A stretch of 64,000 nt of DNA from an uncultured Caldilineaceae bacterium (GCA_951813625.1 CATOTS010000005.1:1-64000), one strand, 5' to 3'; shown: positions 44,753 to 55,492, numbered from the stretch's first letter. Made by a program: numbers and translations. Notes: generated by a model from the letters alone, not told the origin.

Positions 44753-47461
44753 ATGATAGAATTAACCCTTGCGCCCGTCCTGTTCATCCTGTTCTACCTG
44801 GTCCCCGGGACGGTCTTGTTGTCCAATGCCACCTGCAAGAATAAACGGCTCGAAAACCTCGCACTCGCAGTTCTCCTCTCACTCATTTTCGCGCCGCTCA
44901 CCTTCACGCTCCTCTCCCGCGCCTTCCCTGGCAATGATACGATGCTACTGGTGGGCTTTGTCGGGTTTTGGACCGTTTTCGCCGCGGGAGTCCGCCTCTT
45001 TCCTGAGGCAGTCAGAGCGCGGCTTCCGGACTTCGGCGCCATTCCCAAAGCAGACAAAGCCGCGTGGCTGGTCTCAATACTTTTGGCAGCTATTGTAGTT
45101 ACCCTCAGATTGGGTATCTTGCAGGGGAGTGCCTCTCAGGTCGGCGATGACAACTTTCAACTGGTTAAGTTGACCTCCATTGCGACCACCGGCCTGCCTT
45201 CGCTTCACGCACGACAACCACTTTATTCCTTCCTGTATTATGACCTTGACTATATTTCTCCTGCGCTCTGGGTGCGCTATACCTCGGGCGCAGTAGGGAT
45301 CGCGCAGGCATGGATCGTTCATATCGGCGTTCAAACATTTGTCGCCTCACTCTTTCTCACCCGCTTGATGTTCATGTTCGCCCAGACCCGCATGGCGCGG
45401 CTGTTTGGCTTGCTGGCCCTTCACACGGCTACTGGCTTGGACTTGCTCTTCCTGCCCCGGCTGCTGAGATTCTACCAGGAACTGGGGTCAGACTCTTTCC
45501 TCCACTTGGAAGCCTGGACAAAAACTCTCGGTCTTTTCGATGGCTTCATGCGGCTCTTGATGCCCATCAACTTCTATATCTGGGTACCGCAACATCAACT
45601 TGGATTGGCCATATTGGGCCTGATCTTCCTGCTGATCACTGCAGCCCGGCACAAGGGACCCTGGCAGATCGTTGCCCTGGCATTACTGATAACGGCTTTG
45701 TTCCGGACCAGCATCTTTGTGTTCATTGGCGCCGTACCCGGTCTTGTACTTTGGTACACATTCAAACTGTGGAGCGAAGGAAACCGTCTGCGCCAACTCC
45801 TCCATCTCGCGACCGCGGCACTAATTGCTCTCCTTATGCTTTTTCCCTCTTTCGTCGACTTTTCAGCGAAAGGATCCTACCTTGAGTTCGGACTGCGCTC
45901 CTTTGCATTCCTTGATATTCCAGTCGTTCCCTGGCTGAAGTATCCTGTCACAGCCCTCACTTACCTCCTGCTAGAAATGGGCATCCCCTTCGTGATCCTT
46001 TTGTGGCTCCTGTTACGGCCCTCCCTGCGTACCCGTCCGATTCGTTTTTGGGTCTTCACTGCCTCCGCCCTCCTGATTCCCTTTGTGGTCCAGATCAGAT
46101 ACACGAATGACATTGCCATGCGCGGCGTTATGCCGGCCCAATTGTCGCTTGCCTTGATCGGATGCTACGGCTTGGCACAGTTGGAGGCGGGAAGACGTAG
46201 CATTGCAGCCGCAGTAGTCCTTGCACAATCTCTTCTGTCTCTTTCGACGGTCGGCACCGAACTATACTTGCTCTCCACTCTGGTGAGACCGCCAATTCCA
46301 TCGACGACGCAATGGATTGCCGAGCATACACCGTTAGATTCACTGGTCTTCTTTGAAGAGATTGAGAATCCTGAGTATGAGGTAAACTATGGCAATCGCA
46401 TGTCGTACATTGTCTGGCACCGTAGTTATGTCGATTTGCAACACATGCCGTTCCACGCAAGCGCCTGGCGCTGCCTGCCGGATGTCGACCTTTACAGCGA
46501 TGAGTCACTCTGCGCCATCGAGGCACTCATCCCGAAATCCCAGCCGGTTTTCGTGAAATATGGCGCGCCTGTGCCGAACTTGAGCAGTCCTTCCTTTACC
46601 CTCGTGCATCAAACGGAAGACGCCTCCATCTTTTTGCTCGCCTGTCCTAAACACGATTCTCCTCAGTTTCCTGAACCTCCAATCTGGACATTGGGGCCTT
46701 TCCCCCAATATCGCGATCTCCTGTCAACAGTTCCCGCCCACCATGCCTTCGCCGCCACCACAAACCTCATCGTCGACTGGCTTGAGAAGGAAGGTGTCGA
46801 GCAGCAAACGTTCGCAGTCGTGCACGACCCGGACAGTGAAGCAGTCGATGAGCAGACGCAGTTCTACCAACAGTTGCATCCGATTGACGATCTGACGTTC
46901 CCTGTCTGGTTGCTGCTCGACTACACCACGGACTTTCCCTGGAATGAGCGGGTTCTGTCGCACGCTCTAGACAACTATTTTGTCGCCCAACCCGCTGCAT
47001 CGGCAGCGCAGTGGCTGGAATGCAAACAGCGCGTCGTGCTCGCACTTCCCACGATTGCCGACGAACTCTACCCTATGCACGAAAACATCAGTTTTGGCGA
47101 AGAGGTGGTCGTCAGAGAGTGGCGCGTAGGCAGCCACGCCTACCTGCCGGGAGATGTAATACCCATGGAACTGACTTGGAACATGCTCAAAGACGAACAG
47201 TTCAAATTCTACGTGCATTTGCTCGACCTGAACTGGAATCTCTTCGCCCAGATCGACCTGGCAGCCGACAGCGGCGGTGCCGCGGCTTCCCAACTCACGC
47301 GTATGGGACTCTACTTGCCTCCGGATCTACCCGCCGGCGAGTATCAGATCCGCTTCGGCGTCTATCGAGCCAGTGACGGTCAACGACTGACTTTGCCGAC
47401 AGGGGAGGACAGCGTCCACATTCCATTCTCTGTGACGCACCGAAACGATTCGCTACGCTGA
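44753..47461 (+). CDS. Large GT-C-like membrane protein, tandem paralogue 2
   Basis: 902 aa. The open frame begins 40 codons earlier, but the ATG at 44753 matches the start of the other copies (MIELTLAPVLFILFYLVPG). It has the same plan as paralogue 1: polytopic N-terminal half, outside cysteine-containing middle domain and C-terminal beta-rich module. The acidic motif reads VGDDNFQ instead of SDDDFH, so D-D is kept but the third Asp and the His are changed. The C-terminus ends SVHIPFSVTHRNDSLR, slightly longer than its sisters. By eye most residues are identical to paralogues 1 and 3 along the whole length, marking tandem duplication. No clear Shine-Dalgarno. Confidence 0.8.
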   Translation: MIELTLAPVLFILFYLVPGTVLLSNATCKNKRLENLALAVLLSLIFAPLTFTLLSRAFPGNDTMLLVGFVGFWTVFAAGVRLFPEAVRARLPDFGAIPKADKAAWLVSILLAAIVVTLRLGILQGSASQVGDDNFQLVKLTSIATTGLPSLHARQPLYSFLYYDLDYISPALWVRYTSGAVGIAQAWIVHIGVQTFVASLFLTRLMFMFAQTRMARLFGLLALHTATGLDLLFLPRLLRFYQELGSDSFLHLEAWTKTLGLFDGFMRLLMPINFYIWVPQHQLGLAILGLIFLLITAARHKGPWQIVALALLITALFRTSIFVFIGAVPGLVLWYTFKLWSEGNRLRQLLHLATAALIALLMLFPSFVDFSAKGSYLEFGLRSFAFLDIPVVPWLKYPVTALTYLLLEMGIPFVILLWLLLRPSLRTRPIRFWVFTASALLIPFVVQIRYTNDIAMRGVMPAQLSLALIGCYGLAQLEAGRRSIAAAVVLAQSLLSLSTVGTELYLLSTLVRPPIPSTTQWIAEHTPLDSLVFFEEIENPEYEVNYGNRMSYIVWHRSYVDLQHMPFHASAWRCLPDVDLYSDESLCAIEALIPKSQPVFVKYGAPVPNLSSPSFTLVHQTEDASIFLLACPKHDSPQFPEPPIWTLGPFPQYRDLLSTVPAHHAFAATTNLIVDWLEKEGVEQQTFAVVHDPDSEAVDEQTQFYQQLHPIDDLTFPVWLLLDYTTDFPWNERVLSHALDNYFVAQPAASAAQWLECKQRVVLALPTIADELYPMHENISFGEEVVVREWRVGSHAYLPGDVIPMELTWNMLKDEQFKFYVHLLDLNWNLFAQIDLAADSGGAAASQLTRMGLYLPPDLPAGEYQIRFGVYRASDGQRLTLPTGEDSVHIPFSVTHRNDSLR

Positions 47462-47848
47462 ATTTGGTCAGCATGCAAACGGACCCGACCGTCTTTCGCT
47501 ACACCGTCTCGCATCTGCTACGATTCGGACATTGCGGAAGGGCTAACGCGGTGGCGGAATTCAAAGAGTGGCCGCAGGAACAAGAGTTGCCGGCGGATCA
47601 GTCGTCACCACTAAGCGCCGAAAGTTGTGGCCAATTCGCTCGAGACTTTAATCTTTTGCGGAAATGGGGTGCAGCGGGGGAGACTACTGTCCTCCGAGAA
47701 ATCTCAGTCACTCGCTCAGGTAAGGGAAGCCCCCAGGCATAGGGTTAGGCGTCACCGCCAGTTCTTGTTGGCACGCGCACTTTCATGCGGCCATCCATGA
47801 AAGTGCATATTCCACCAACTGCGAGTTGTCGAATTTAAAAATGCACAG
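47462..47848 (+). other. Spacer between paralogues 2 and 3
   Basis: 387 bp. Holds the second copy of the promoter-like box (47494-47524) and otherwise no recognisable gene; a 92-codon frame here has no protein-like features. Confidence 0.5.
47494..47524 (+). promoter_or_regulatory. Promoter-like box (copy 2)
   Basis: TTTCGC, 19-bp spacer, GCATCTGCTACGAT; would drive paralogue 3. Same arrangement as copies 1 and 3. Confidence 0.45.
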
Positions 47849-50536
47849 ATGATTGAATTAGCTCTTGCGCCCGTCCTGTTCGTCTTGTTCTATCTGTTCC
47901 CCGGGGCGGTCCTGTCATCCAATACCGTCTTCAAAGGAAGGCGGCTCGAGAACATCTCGGTTGCCGTTTTACTCTCGCTGATATTTGCCCCACTCGCCTT
48001 TACGCTGCTCAGCCGCGTCTTCCCGAACAATGACAGTCTACTCCTGGCCGGATTTACTGGCTTCTGGGCGCTCTTCGCCGCAGGCGTCCGCTTCTTACCG
48101 GAGACAGTCAAAGCGCGGCTGCCTGATTTCAACTGCATTCCCAAAGCGGACAGCGTCGCTTGGTTCGTCTCAGCCCTCTTGGCAGCCGTTGTCGTTACAC
48201 TCAGGCTGGGCCTCTTGCAGGGGAATGCCTCGCAGATCGGCGACGACGACTTTCACCTGGTAAAGTTGACCTCCATAGCGGCGACCGGCTTACCCTCACT
48301 TCAAGCGCGACAGCCGCTCTATCCCTTCATTTATTACGACCTTGACTATATCGCCCCTGCTCTCTGGGTCCGCTATACGTCGGGCGCTGTAGGAATCTCG
48401 ATTGCATGGGTGATCCATATCGGCGTTCAAACATTTGTCGCCTCTATCTTCCTCACCCGCCTGATGTACATGTTCGCCCAGTCGCGCTTGACGCGGCTGT
48501 TTGGCTTTTTGACATTGCACACTGTTGCCGGACTGGACCTGCTCTTTCTCCCCTGGTTGTTGCAAATGCGGCAGGAGTTCGCATGGGCTTACATCCGTCT
48601 GGACCACTGGGCAAGTAGACTCGATATTTTCGATGGATTCATGCGGATCTCACTGCCCGTCAACTTCTACATTTGGGTCCCGCAACATCAACTTGGGTTG
48701 GCCATCTTGGGTCTGATCTTCCTGCTTGTCACTGCGGCCCGGCATAGGGAAATCTCACAGATGGTAGGTCTGGCCTTTTTGTCGGCGGCTCTGTTTCGCA
48801 CCAGCACTTTTGTGTTTCTTGGCGCTTTGCCAGGGGTGGTGCTTTGGTACATTGGCAGACTGAAGGCCGAACAGGACCGTCTACGCCAACTCCTCCATCT
48901 GGCGACCGCCGCCCTGGTCGCGCTAGTCTTGCTCTTCCCCTCCTTGGTAGACTTTTCCACAAGGAGATTCTACCTGGAGTTTGGTTTGCGTTCCTTCGTT
49001 TTCCTCGACATTCCTCGCGTCCCATGGCTGAAGTACCCTGCTACAGCCTTCATTTACCTCCTTCTCGAAACGGGCATCCCCTTCGCGATCCTATTGTGGG
49101 TGCTGCTGCGGCCCTCTTTGCGTATCGGTCCGATTCGCTTCTGGGTTTTCTCAACTTCCGCCCTTCTGATTCCCTTTGTGGTCCAATCCGAAGACACAAA
49201 CGACATTGCCATGCGAGGCGTCATGCCAGCCCAGTTGTCACTGGCCCTTATCGGATGTTGGGGTTTGGCGCAATTGGAAGCTCGCAGGCGGAGCATCGCA
49301 ATCGCAGTTGTAGTCGCCCAGTCCGTTCTGTCCCTCTCGTCAGCCAGCGCTGAAATTTTCTTTCACTCCACGGCTGAGAAACCGCCGATTCCGAACACTA
49401 CTCGGTGGATCGCCGCCCGTACGCCGCTGGACTCCCTGGTCTTCTATGAACCGAGTGTGACGACTGTACATGAAGTGAACTACGGAAATCGTATGTCCTA
49501 CGTTGCCTGGCGTCGTCACAGCACCGATTTGCAATACATGCCTTTCCCCGAGGACGCCTGGAGATGCCTGCCGGAGCCCGACTTAGACGACGGAAGATCG
49601 CTCTGCGCCATTGAGGCCCTCATCCCGGGCACCCAGCCCGTTTACGTCAAGTTTGCTGCTGCCGAGCCGAAATTGGACAATTCCTCCTATACCCTCGTGC
49701 ATCAGACGGATGAGGCCTCCATCTTTTCGCTCGCCTGTCCCAAACACGACTCTCCTCGGTTTGCTGAACCTCCCATTTGGACGATCGGGCCCTTTCCCCA
49801 ATATCAAGCGATTCTGGAGACGATTCCCGGACACCATGCTGTCGCCGCCACATCGCAGGGGCTCGTCGACTGGCTCAGGGGGGAAGGTTTCGAGCAGAAA
49901 ATATATGTAATCGCGCACGACCCGGACAGTGAGGCCAACGAAAGACAGACGCAGTTGGACCAGCAGATGACCGCAATCGACGACCTATCCTCCCCTGTCT
50001 GGTTGCTGCTGGATTACACCTTGGATCATCTCTGGAACGAAGAGATTCTTTCCCACATTTTCACCAGCTATTATGTCGCCCAGCCCACTGCGTCTCCAGC
50101 AGAGTGGCTGCAGTGCAAACAACGAGTCGTTCTCGCGCTTCCCGTGTCGGGTGACGATCTCTCCGCCGTTCGCGAAAGACTCAGCTTTGGCGAGATGCTG
50201 GTCGTCAGCGAGTGGCGCGTCGGCAGCCGCTCCTACCAGCCGGGCGACATTATCCCCATGGAACTGACTTGGAACATGCTTGGTGACGGACATTTCAAAT
50301 TCTTCGTTCATTTGCTTGACCTCGACTGGAATCTGTTTGCTCAGATTGACCTGTCCGCCGACCTCGACGGTACCGCCAATTCCCAGCTCACGCGAATGGG
50401 ACTGTACCTGCCGCCTGACTTGCCTTCGGGCGATTACCAGATCCGGCTCGGCGTCTATCGGGCCAGCGACGGTCAGCGACTGACACTGCCAACAGGAGAC
50501 GATAGCGTCCACATTCCATTCACCGTGACGCAATAG
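47849..50536 (+). CDS. Large GT-C-like membrane protein, tandem paralogue 3
   Basis: 895 aa. Starts MIELALAPVLFVLFYLFPG at an ATG preceded by TGCACAG, as in paralogue 2. The acidic motif is GDDDFH, like paralogue 1. The polytopic half runs to ~500, then the outside domain with the same cysteines (WRCLPE, SLCAIEALIP, LACPKHD, WLQCKQ). The C-terminal module has FFVHLLDLDWNLFAQIDL and RLTLPTGDDSVHIPF. Its 3' end is almost identical to the remnant of paralogue 4 at 57.4-58.1 kb. Function as for paralogue 1: possible GT-C-type sugar transferase, unproven. Confidence 0.8.
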   Translation: MIELALAPVLFVLFYLFPGAVLSSNTVFKGRRLENISVAVLLSLIFAPLAFTLLSRVFPNNDSLLLAGFTGFWALFAAGVRFLPETVKARLPDFNCIPKADSVAWFVSALLAAVVVTLRLGLLQGNASQIGDDDFHLVKLTSIAATGLPSLQARQPLYPFIYYDLDYIAPALWVRYTSGAVGISIAWVIHIGVQTFVASIFLTRLMYMFAQSRLTRLFGFLTLHTVAGLDLLFLPWLLQMRQEFAWAYIRLDHWASRLDIFDGFMRISLPVNFYIWVPQHQLGLAILGLIFLLVTAARHREISQMVGLAFLSAALFRTSTFVFLGALPGVVLWYIGRLKAEQDRLRQLLHLATAALVALVLLFPSLVDFSTRRFYLEFGLRSFVFLDIPRVPWLKYPATAFIYLLLETGIPFAILLWVLLRPSLRIGPIRFWVFSTSALLIPFVVQSEDTNDIAMRGVMPAQLSLALIGCWGLAQLEARRRSIAIAVVVAQSVLSLSSASAEIFFHSTAEKPPIPNTTRWIAARTPLDSLVFYEPSVTTVHEVNYGNRMSYVAWRRHSTDLQYMPFPEDAWRCLPEPDLDDGRSLCAIEALIPGTQPVYVKFAAAEPKLDNSSYTLVHQTDEASIFSLACPKHDSPRFAEPPIWTIGPFPQYQAILETIPGHHAVAATSQGLVDWLRGEGFEQKIYVIAHDPDSEANERQTQLDQQMTAIDDLSSPVWLLLDYTLDHLWNEEILSHIFTSYYVAQPTASPAEWLQCKQRVVLALPVSGDDLSAVRERLSFGEMLVVSEWRVGSRSYQPGDIIPMELTWNMLGDGHFKFFVHLLDLDWNLFAQIDLSADLDGTANSQLTRMGLYLPPDLPSGDYQIRLGVYRASDGQRLTLPTGDDSVHIPFTVTQ

Positions 50537-50688
50537 TACGGTTCGCTCCAGCGAAATTTTTCAACGTCCGGACGTCCCCGCCCGGCAGGCCAATTGCATC
50601 TAAATTGGATGGAAAAGTTGTCATGTGCCGATAGATGAAAAAGCTGATAGGATAGTGAGTTCACTACTTGAAAAACGGAGGGAACTCA

Positions 50689-51820
50689 TGACGGACCTAA
50701 AGGTATCTTCACTGGTTGAGCATTTGAGGAATTGGAAGACCCCCGTATCGAACGGACGAAGCTACATCAGCTGAGCGACATTCTGGTGATAACGGTATGT
50801 GCGGTCATCTGTGGGGCGGACAACTGGGTTGAAGTAGAAGAATTTGAGCGTGCCAGAGAAGAGTGGCTGGAGTAGATGTTGGGATTGCCGCATGGGATAC
50901 CATCGCATGATACCTTTGGTCGGGTCTTTGCGCTGCTGGATGCGGCCGCGGTTCAGGCCTGTTTTTGAGTTGGGTGCAGGATTTTCATGAGATAACAAGG
51001 GGACAACTACTGGCGATAGATGGGAAAACGGTACGTCGTTCGCATGATCAAGCGCAACAGAAGAGGCCTTTGCATTGAGTCAGTGTCTGGGCTGCGGCCA
51101 ATCGTTTGGTGCTGGCGCAGACAGAGGTGGAGGCAGAAGGGAATGAGACTAGCGCCATTCCCGCATTGTTGCAGATGCTGGATTTGTCCGGCTATATCGT
51201 TACAATCGACGCTATAGGCTGTCAGAAGTCGATCGTGCAGTTGCTGACCGAAGGGGGCGCTGACTATGTACTGGCGCTGAAAAGGAACCAAGCCCAATTG
51301 CATGACGATGTCAAGGAGATGTTCAGCAGCGAACGGGAACGCGAATTCGTCCATCTGCCCCACGACTGCCACCAGACAGTCGCGAAGGACCACGATCGCA
51401 TTGAACTGCGTCGCTGTTGGGCCACGGCAGCCCCAGAGTTCCTCGACTATATGAACCCAGATGAGGATTGGACCCAACTCCAGAGTCTGGTCATGGTCGA
51501 ATGCGAACGACGTTTCCCTGACCATTCCTCCTGTGAGACGAGATACTTCATCTCCAGCCTGCCCCCCGATGCCAAACAACTCTTGGCTGCCACGCGTGGA
51601 CACTGGAGCATCGAAAACTCGGTCCACTGGGTCTTGGATGTCGCCTTTCGCGAAGACGAAAGCCGCATTCGACAAGGTAAGGCACAACATGACTTGGCTA
51701 CCCTACGCCGTATGGCCCTTAATCTCCTGCGCCATGAGAAAACGGCTAGAGTCGGCGTCGCAGCTAAACGCCAGCAGGCCGGCTGGAATGGGGAGTATCT
51801 GCTCAAGATGCCTCAGCCTT
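50689..51820 (+). pseudogene. Broken ISAs1-family transposase
   Basis: Reading across frames gives an ISAs1 (H-repeat) transposase: PRIERTKLHQLSDILVITV, CGADNWVEVEEF, GLPHGIPSHDTFGRVFALLD. The DDE residues are in LLAIDGKTVRRSHD, GYIVTIDAIGCQ and GHWSIENSVHW. Lesions are a frameshift near codon 14, an in-frame TAG between EEWLE and MLGLPHG, a frameshift after VQACF, and a TGA before VSVWAAANR. The C-terminal ~230 residues remain open and then read on into unrelated sequence. Start ATG at 50689. Terminal repeats were not identified. It follows directly after the 3' flank of paralogue 3. Confidence 0.9.
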
Positions 51821-52016
51821 TAGACGCGATTGCTCTCGGGGATCTCCCAGGCCCTTGCAGCGAAGCGTCAAGTCTGCTGTACTCGATCTTCTGCTCCACA
51901 TACTGGAGAGCAGTCCCCTCTCCAGCATCGCAGACGAAAGCACAGCCGCCGGAATGCGCCCTGTCTCCCCTCGTTGTTGGCGATCGGAGGCCCCCCGCCG
52001 CAAGGAGACGCGCCAG

Positions 52017-52745
52017 ATGATCGACAGAAGGTGGAGCTGCCGTCACCTCCTCCAACTCGCCGCTGCCAGCCTGGCCGCAGCCGCGCTCATCGCTTGCACC
52101 TTCCCACCCCTGCCGCTCGAAGAGACCCAGATGGCCTCCGTACCCCATCCGCCCGTCGCAAATGGCCCGACTCTCACCCGCTGGCAGCCCTTCTCGAATG
52201 GACACCGCGCCGCGGTCGAATCGCTCAATGAACGATTCGAAGAGGAAAAAAGCGGCCAGACCAAAGACGTCCAGCCAGTCTCCCGGAGCGCAGATTGGGA
52301 CCATCTCACTGCCGCCGCGGCCGCCGCCGACCCGCCCGATACCTACCGCATCCCCAAAGGGCAGTCCAGACATTACATCGCCAGCGGCCACATCCTCCCC
52401 GTCAACGATCTGCTGCCCAGCAGCGCCGACATTGAGGAGACTTATCTGCCCAGGACCGCGCAACGCGCCAAAAGAAACGACTGGTGGTACGGCCTGCCCG
52501 TCGACGTCCAAAACCTGGCCGTCTTCCGCTACAACGCCATTAATTCAGTGGCCGGGCTCGAAACGGCCGACGCAGAAAAGGAAACCAGCCGAGCCTCGCT
52601 TTCCGACGCCAACACCGTATCGATCGTCGCCAGCCATACCACGCCCGGCGTGCTTTTCGAAACTGCGCTGTTCCAAAGTGATTGGCCCAATTGCGGCCAA
52701 ATCTGTAAATACGCCTTCGCCGCAGGGAAAAGGAGCATTGCATGA
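52017..52745 (+). CDS. Truncated family-1 solute-binding lipoprotein
   Basis: 242 aa from an ATG after AAGGAGACG; the frame upstream is not protein-like. Lipoprotein signal with lipobox LIAC (C27). The body shows the family-1 (sugar) receptor pattern: TRWQPFSNGHRAAVESLNERFEE, then VNDLLPSS and NDWWYGLPVDVQNLAVFRYN, the usual WYGLPVD motif. It then stops after ~90 divergent residues. Full receptors are ~420 aa or more, so the ligand-binding C-lobe is missing. Its TGA overlaps the next gene's ATG. Probably a decaying gene; it sits inside the transposon graveyard. Confidence 0.65.
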   Translation: MIDRRWSCRHLLQLAAASLAAAALIACTFPPLPLEETQMASVPHPPVANGPTLTRWQPFSNGHRAAVESLNERFEEEKSGQTKDVQPVSRSADWDHLTAAAAAADPPDTYRIPKGQSRHYIASGHILPVNDLLPSSADIEETYLPRTAQRAKRNDWWYGLPVDVQNLAVFRYNAINSVAGLETADAEKETSRASLSDANTVSIVASHTTPGVLFETALFQSDWPNCGQICKYAFAAGKRSIA

Positions 52746-54286
52746 AGCTGCACATCCTGTTCTTGGCCATACTGATTGCCGCCTGCGCCCCGCCTCTTTC
52801 TGACCTTCCTCAGCCCGACATGCCATACCAAAACGTGGCATATCTAGGCCACGTCACCGTTTCAGCCGGCAGCTGGCAAAAGCATTTTGCAGTGGATGGC
52901 GACAGCGATACCTGGTGGTCGGCTGACGAGGTGGCCCCTCAATGGCTTGAAGTAGACTTGTGGAACGATCTGCCACTGGAGAAGATCGAATTTTCTGTCT
53001 CCCAGATCGCCCCCGGCCCAGCCACGCACAAAATCCGACTGGAAAACAAGGCGGGCGACATCGTGGCTTGGCATCGTTTCGACACCGAAAGCGCTGGCGA
53101 CGGCAATACCTTCGCCCTAACAATTGACCCTCCGAGTCTTGTCCGCAAGGTGCGCATCCTGACAACCCGGCATCAAGGGTGGGTCGCATACCGGGAGGTC
53201 CGCATACTCTTGGCGTTTCCCACGACTGTGACAAGCGTCGTCTCCGGTCTTACTAATCCGGTCTACCTGACGCACGCCGGCGACGGCAGCGGTCGCCTTT
53301 TCGTCCTTGAGCAGGACGGGCGCATTCGCATCATAAGCGATGGCGTCCTTTTGGAAGCGCCATTCCTAGACATCGCCGACAAGATGATCAGCCGGAAGGG
53401 GCAGAACGGTCTTCTCGGCCTGGCTTTTCCACCCACCTACGCTGAACATGGCCGCTTTTTCGTGACTTACACCAGAGAAAGCGTTAGAAACATTGTTAGT
53501 CGATTTGCCGTCGGCCCCGACCCAAATGTTGCCGACCCCAACAGTGAGGAAGTTATTTTGGACTTCGACCAGCCAACAGAGGTGCACCCCGTTGGCACGA
53601 TTGCCTTCGGGCCGCTAGATGGATATCTCTACATCGCCGTTGGCGATGGGGGAGGGCCGCAAGACGCTGACAAATCGGATTCTTTCCTTGGCAAGGTTTT
53701 GCGCATCGATGTTACTCCGGAATCCGCCCGCTATGCCATTCCGCCTGACAACCCGTTCATTGGATTACCCGGCCATCTTCCTGAAATCTGGGCAATGGGA
53801 CTCCGCAATCCTTGGGGATTTGCCTTCGACCCACAGAGCGGCGCCTTATTTGTCACTGACACCGGTGGTAATGCCAGAGAGGAGGTAAATTATCAGCCGG
53901 CGCATAGCAAGGGCGGACACAACTACGGATCACCTTGCTGGGAAGGCGGCATCGACACCGAAATCTGCCAGTTGGATAGCGCAACGGCACCAATAGTCAC
54001 ATACAGAAGATCTCAGGGTTGCGCTATTGTAGGCGGTGCCGTGCAACGAGGCCGCTTCGCCCACGCTGACTTCTGCAGCTCCACAGTCTGGCTCCTCCAT
54101 CGCCAGGATAAATCATGGCGAACCGTGCCTCTTGCGAGGCTCCCCACACCGATAAGCAGCATAGGTACAGATGAAGAGGGCAACTTGTACGCCGTCGGCT
54201 ACTCCAGCGGCATAATCTACCGGATTGACTATCATCACCGTGAAAGAGGGTCGGCAGATTTGACTTCCCTGCTGCCTAACCAATAG
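52742..54286 (+). CDS. PQQ-type glucose/sorbosone dehydrogenase lipoprotein with discoidin-like domain
   Basis: 514 aa. Lipoprotein signal with lipobox IAAC (C15). Residues ~25-160 look like an F5/8 type C (discoidin/CBM32-like) sugar-binding domain (VDGDSDTWWSADEVAPQWLEV). Residues ~165-500 are the six-bladed propeller of soluble aldose sugar dehydrogenases: GLTNPVYLTHAGDGSGRLFV, GLLGLAFPP, GYLYIAVGDGGGPQDAD, GLRNPWGFAFDP. The usual catalytic NHNGG stretch reads EVHPVG, so a His is kept but its surroundings are altered. It would oxidise sugars outside the membrane with PQQ. It starts within the stop of the truncated receptor gene (ATGA). Confidence 0.88.
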   Translation: MKLHILFLAILIAACAPPLSDLPQPDMPYQNVAYLGHVTVSAGSWQKHFAVDGDSDTWWSADEVAPQWLEVDLWNDLPLEKIEFSVSQIAPGPATHKIRLENKAGDIVAWHRFDTESAGDGNTFALTIDPPSLVRKVRILTTRHQGWVAYREVRILLAFPTTVTSVVSGLTNPVYLTHAGDGSGRLFVLEQDGRIRIISDGVLLEAPFLDIADKMISRKGQNGLLGLAFPPTYAEHGRFFVTYTRESVRNIVSRFAVGPDPNVADPNSEEVILDFDQPTEVHPVGTIAFGPLDGYLYIAVGDGGGPQDADKSDSFLGKVLRIDVTPESARYAIPPDNPFIGLPGHLPEIWAMGLRNPWGFAFDPQSGALFVTDTGGNAREEVNYQPAHSKGGHNYGSPCWEGGIDTEICQLDSATAPIVTYRRSQGCAIVGGAVQRGRFAHADFCSSTVWLLHRQDKSWRTVPLARLPTPISSIGTDEEGNLYAVGYSSGIIYRIDYHHRERGSADLTSLLPNQ

Positions 54287-54480
54287 GAGCATGGCGGGCG
54301 GGGTTCCTGCTGACGATTCGGAGAATACCGGTATGGGACCAGACCGTGCCGGGCCAATCGATGCCGCAAATCCGCACTCGCAAGCCGTTTGGCGATCGGG
54401 ATAAGAGTCCGGACCACATGCGCGCGCCGCCGCCACCTCAGGGAAAATGCATCTCAATTGGGTTAAGGAATAGATAACTA

Positions 54481-55492
54481 ACCCGAGTTCGGAGTTAGTT
54501 TAGGGCTGGCAAGAGAGCAAAGTCTTTGTCAGAGAGATGGAGAGATGGCTTCTTGGGTTGCCAAGTGTAGGCGATCAGCCCGACGATGAGATTGACCATA
54601 AGGTTGGTTTGGCTCCGGTGACGAGTATGTTCAATCTGTGAGATTTATTTGAGCTGGTCAACGATGGTCCCGATCACGAAGCGTTTGCGCGTGAGCCGTC
54701 TGCCTTCGAGAACAACGAGTCGATTCTGCATGTTTTTGCGGATGGGCGTGATCGGCAACGGGCGGTCTGCCGACATCAATTACAGTCCGCGTGCGAAGAG
54801 TTGTTCAAAGACAGCTTGGGAGAGATAGCCGCGGTCGCCGACCAACTTACCCCACAGGTTTTTGGTCATCTGTGGGACCGGTTTGCGGTCATCTATGTTG
54901 CCGGGCGTGAGTTGAACCGCCAGCAATTCACCCTGGTCATTGACAATCAGATGGAGCTTGAAACCATAGAACCATCTCATGCTGCTCTTGCCCCGCGTGG
55001 CCACCTCGGCAAAGACTCGGTGGCGGCCGATGCGCCGGTTGTGGCAGACGGACAACGGGGTCGAATCGATGAATGCCACCCCTGTCGCCTGGCCAAAGCG
55101 CGCACGCAGATAGAGACACATGGCTGGCAGGGCTGATGGCATTAACTCCACAAAGCGCGTGTAACTGACCAGAGTTAGGAATTCACTGCGCATATGCTCA
55201 CATACGTGCTGCATATAGTAGGCCTTGAAAGCGCGATAGTGCGACTGGTGAAAGTGAATCAAAATCGTCATTGCTTCACTCAAGCTCAACCGCAGGGGCG
55301 CCCCCCTCGTTTGCCAGTCACGCCCAAAAGATTGGCATTCTCTCTTGTAGCCAGCCACTAACAGAAGTCATCGACATGACAGAACAGTTTGAGTATACTC
55401 ATCACTGAGCGCCTTTCCTTGCTGGAGAATTCTTGTTGGAGAACTTCTATCCTACCAGCTTGTAAAGGTGCTCATTTGCTCCGAATTCAGGT
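54481..55492 (-). mobile_element. IS982-family insertion sequence
   Basis: 1012 bp, the usual IS982 size. Imperfect inverted ends ACCCGAGTTCGGAG and CTCCGAATTCAGGT match at 12 of 14. It contains one transposase frame that covers almost the whole element. No convincing target duplication was found. The right-hand end of the transposase overlaps a hairpin (AACTAAC...GTTAGTT, 54476-54502). Confidence 0.8.
54495..55358 (-). pseudogene. IS982-family transposase with two TAA stops
   Basis: In one frame of 287 codons the sequence reads as an intact IS982 transposase except for two TAA codons: one after QLFARGL (near 54780) and one after TIVDQLK, before [11 protein letters not shown]. Conserved motifs are [42 protein letters not shown] and [15 protein letters not shown]. 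The C-terminus [10 protein letters not shown]...[13 protein letters not shown] is complete. The reading frame is otherwise unshifted, so inactivation is by point mutations and may be recent. Confidence 0.92.
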
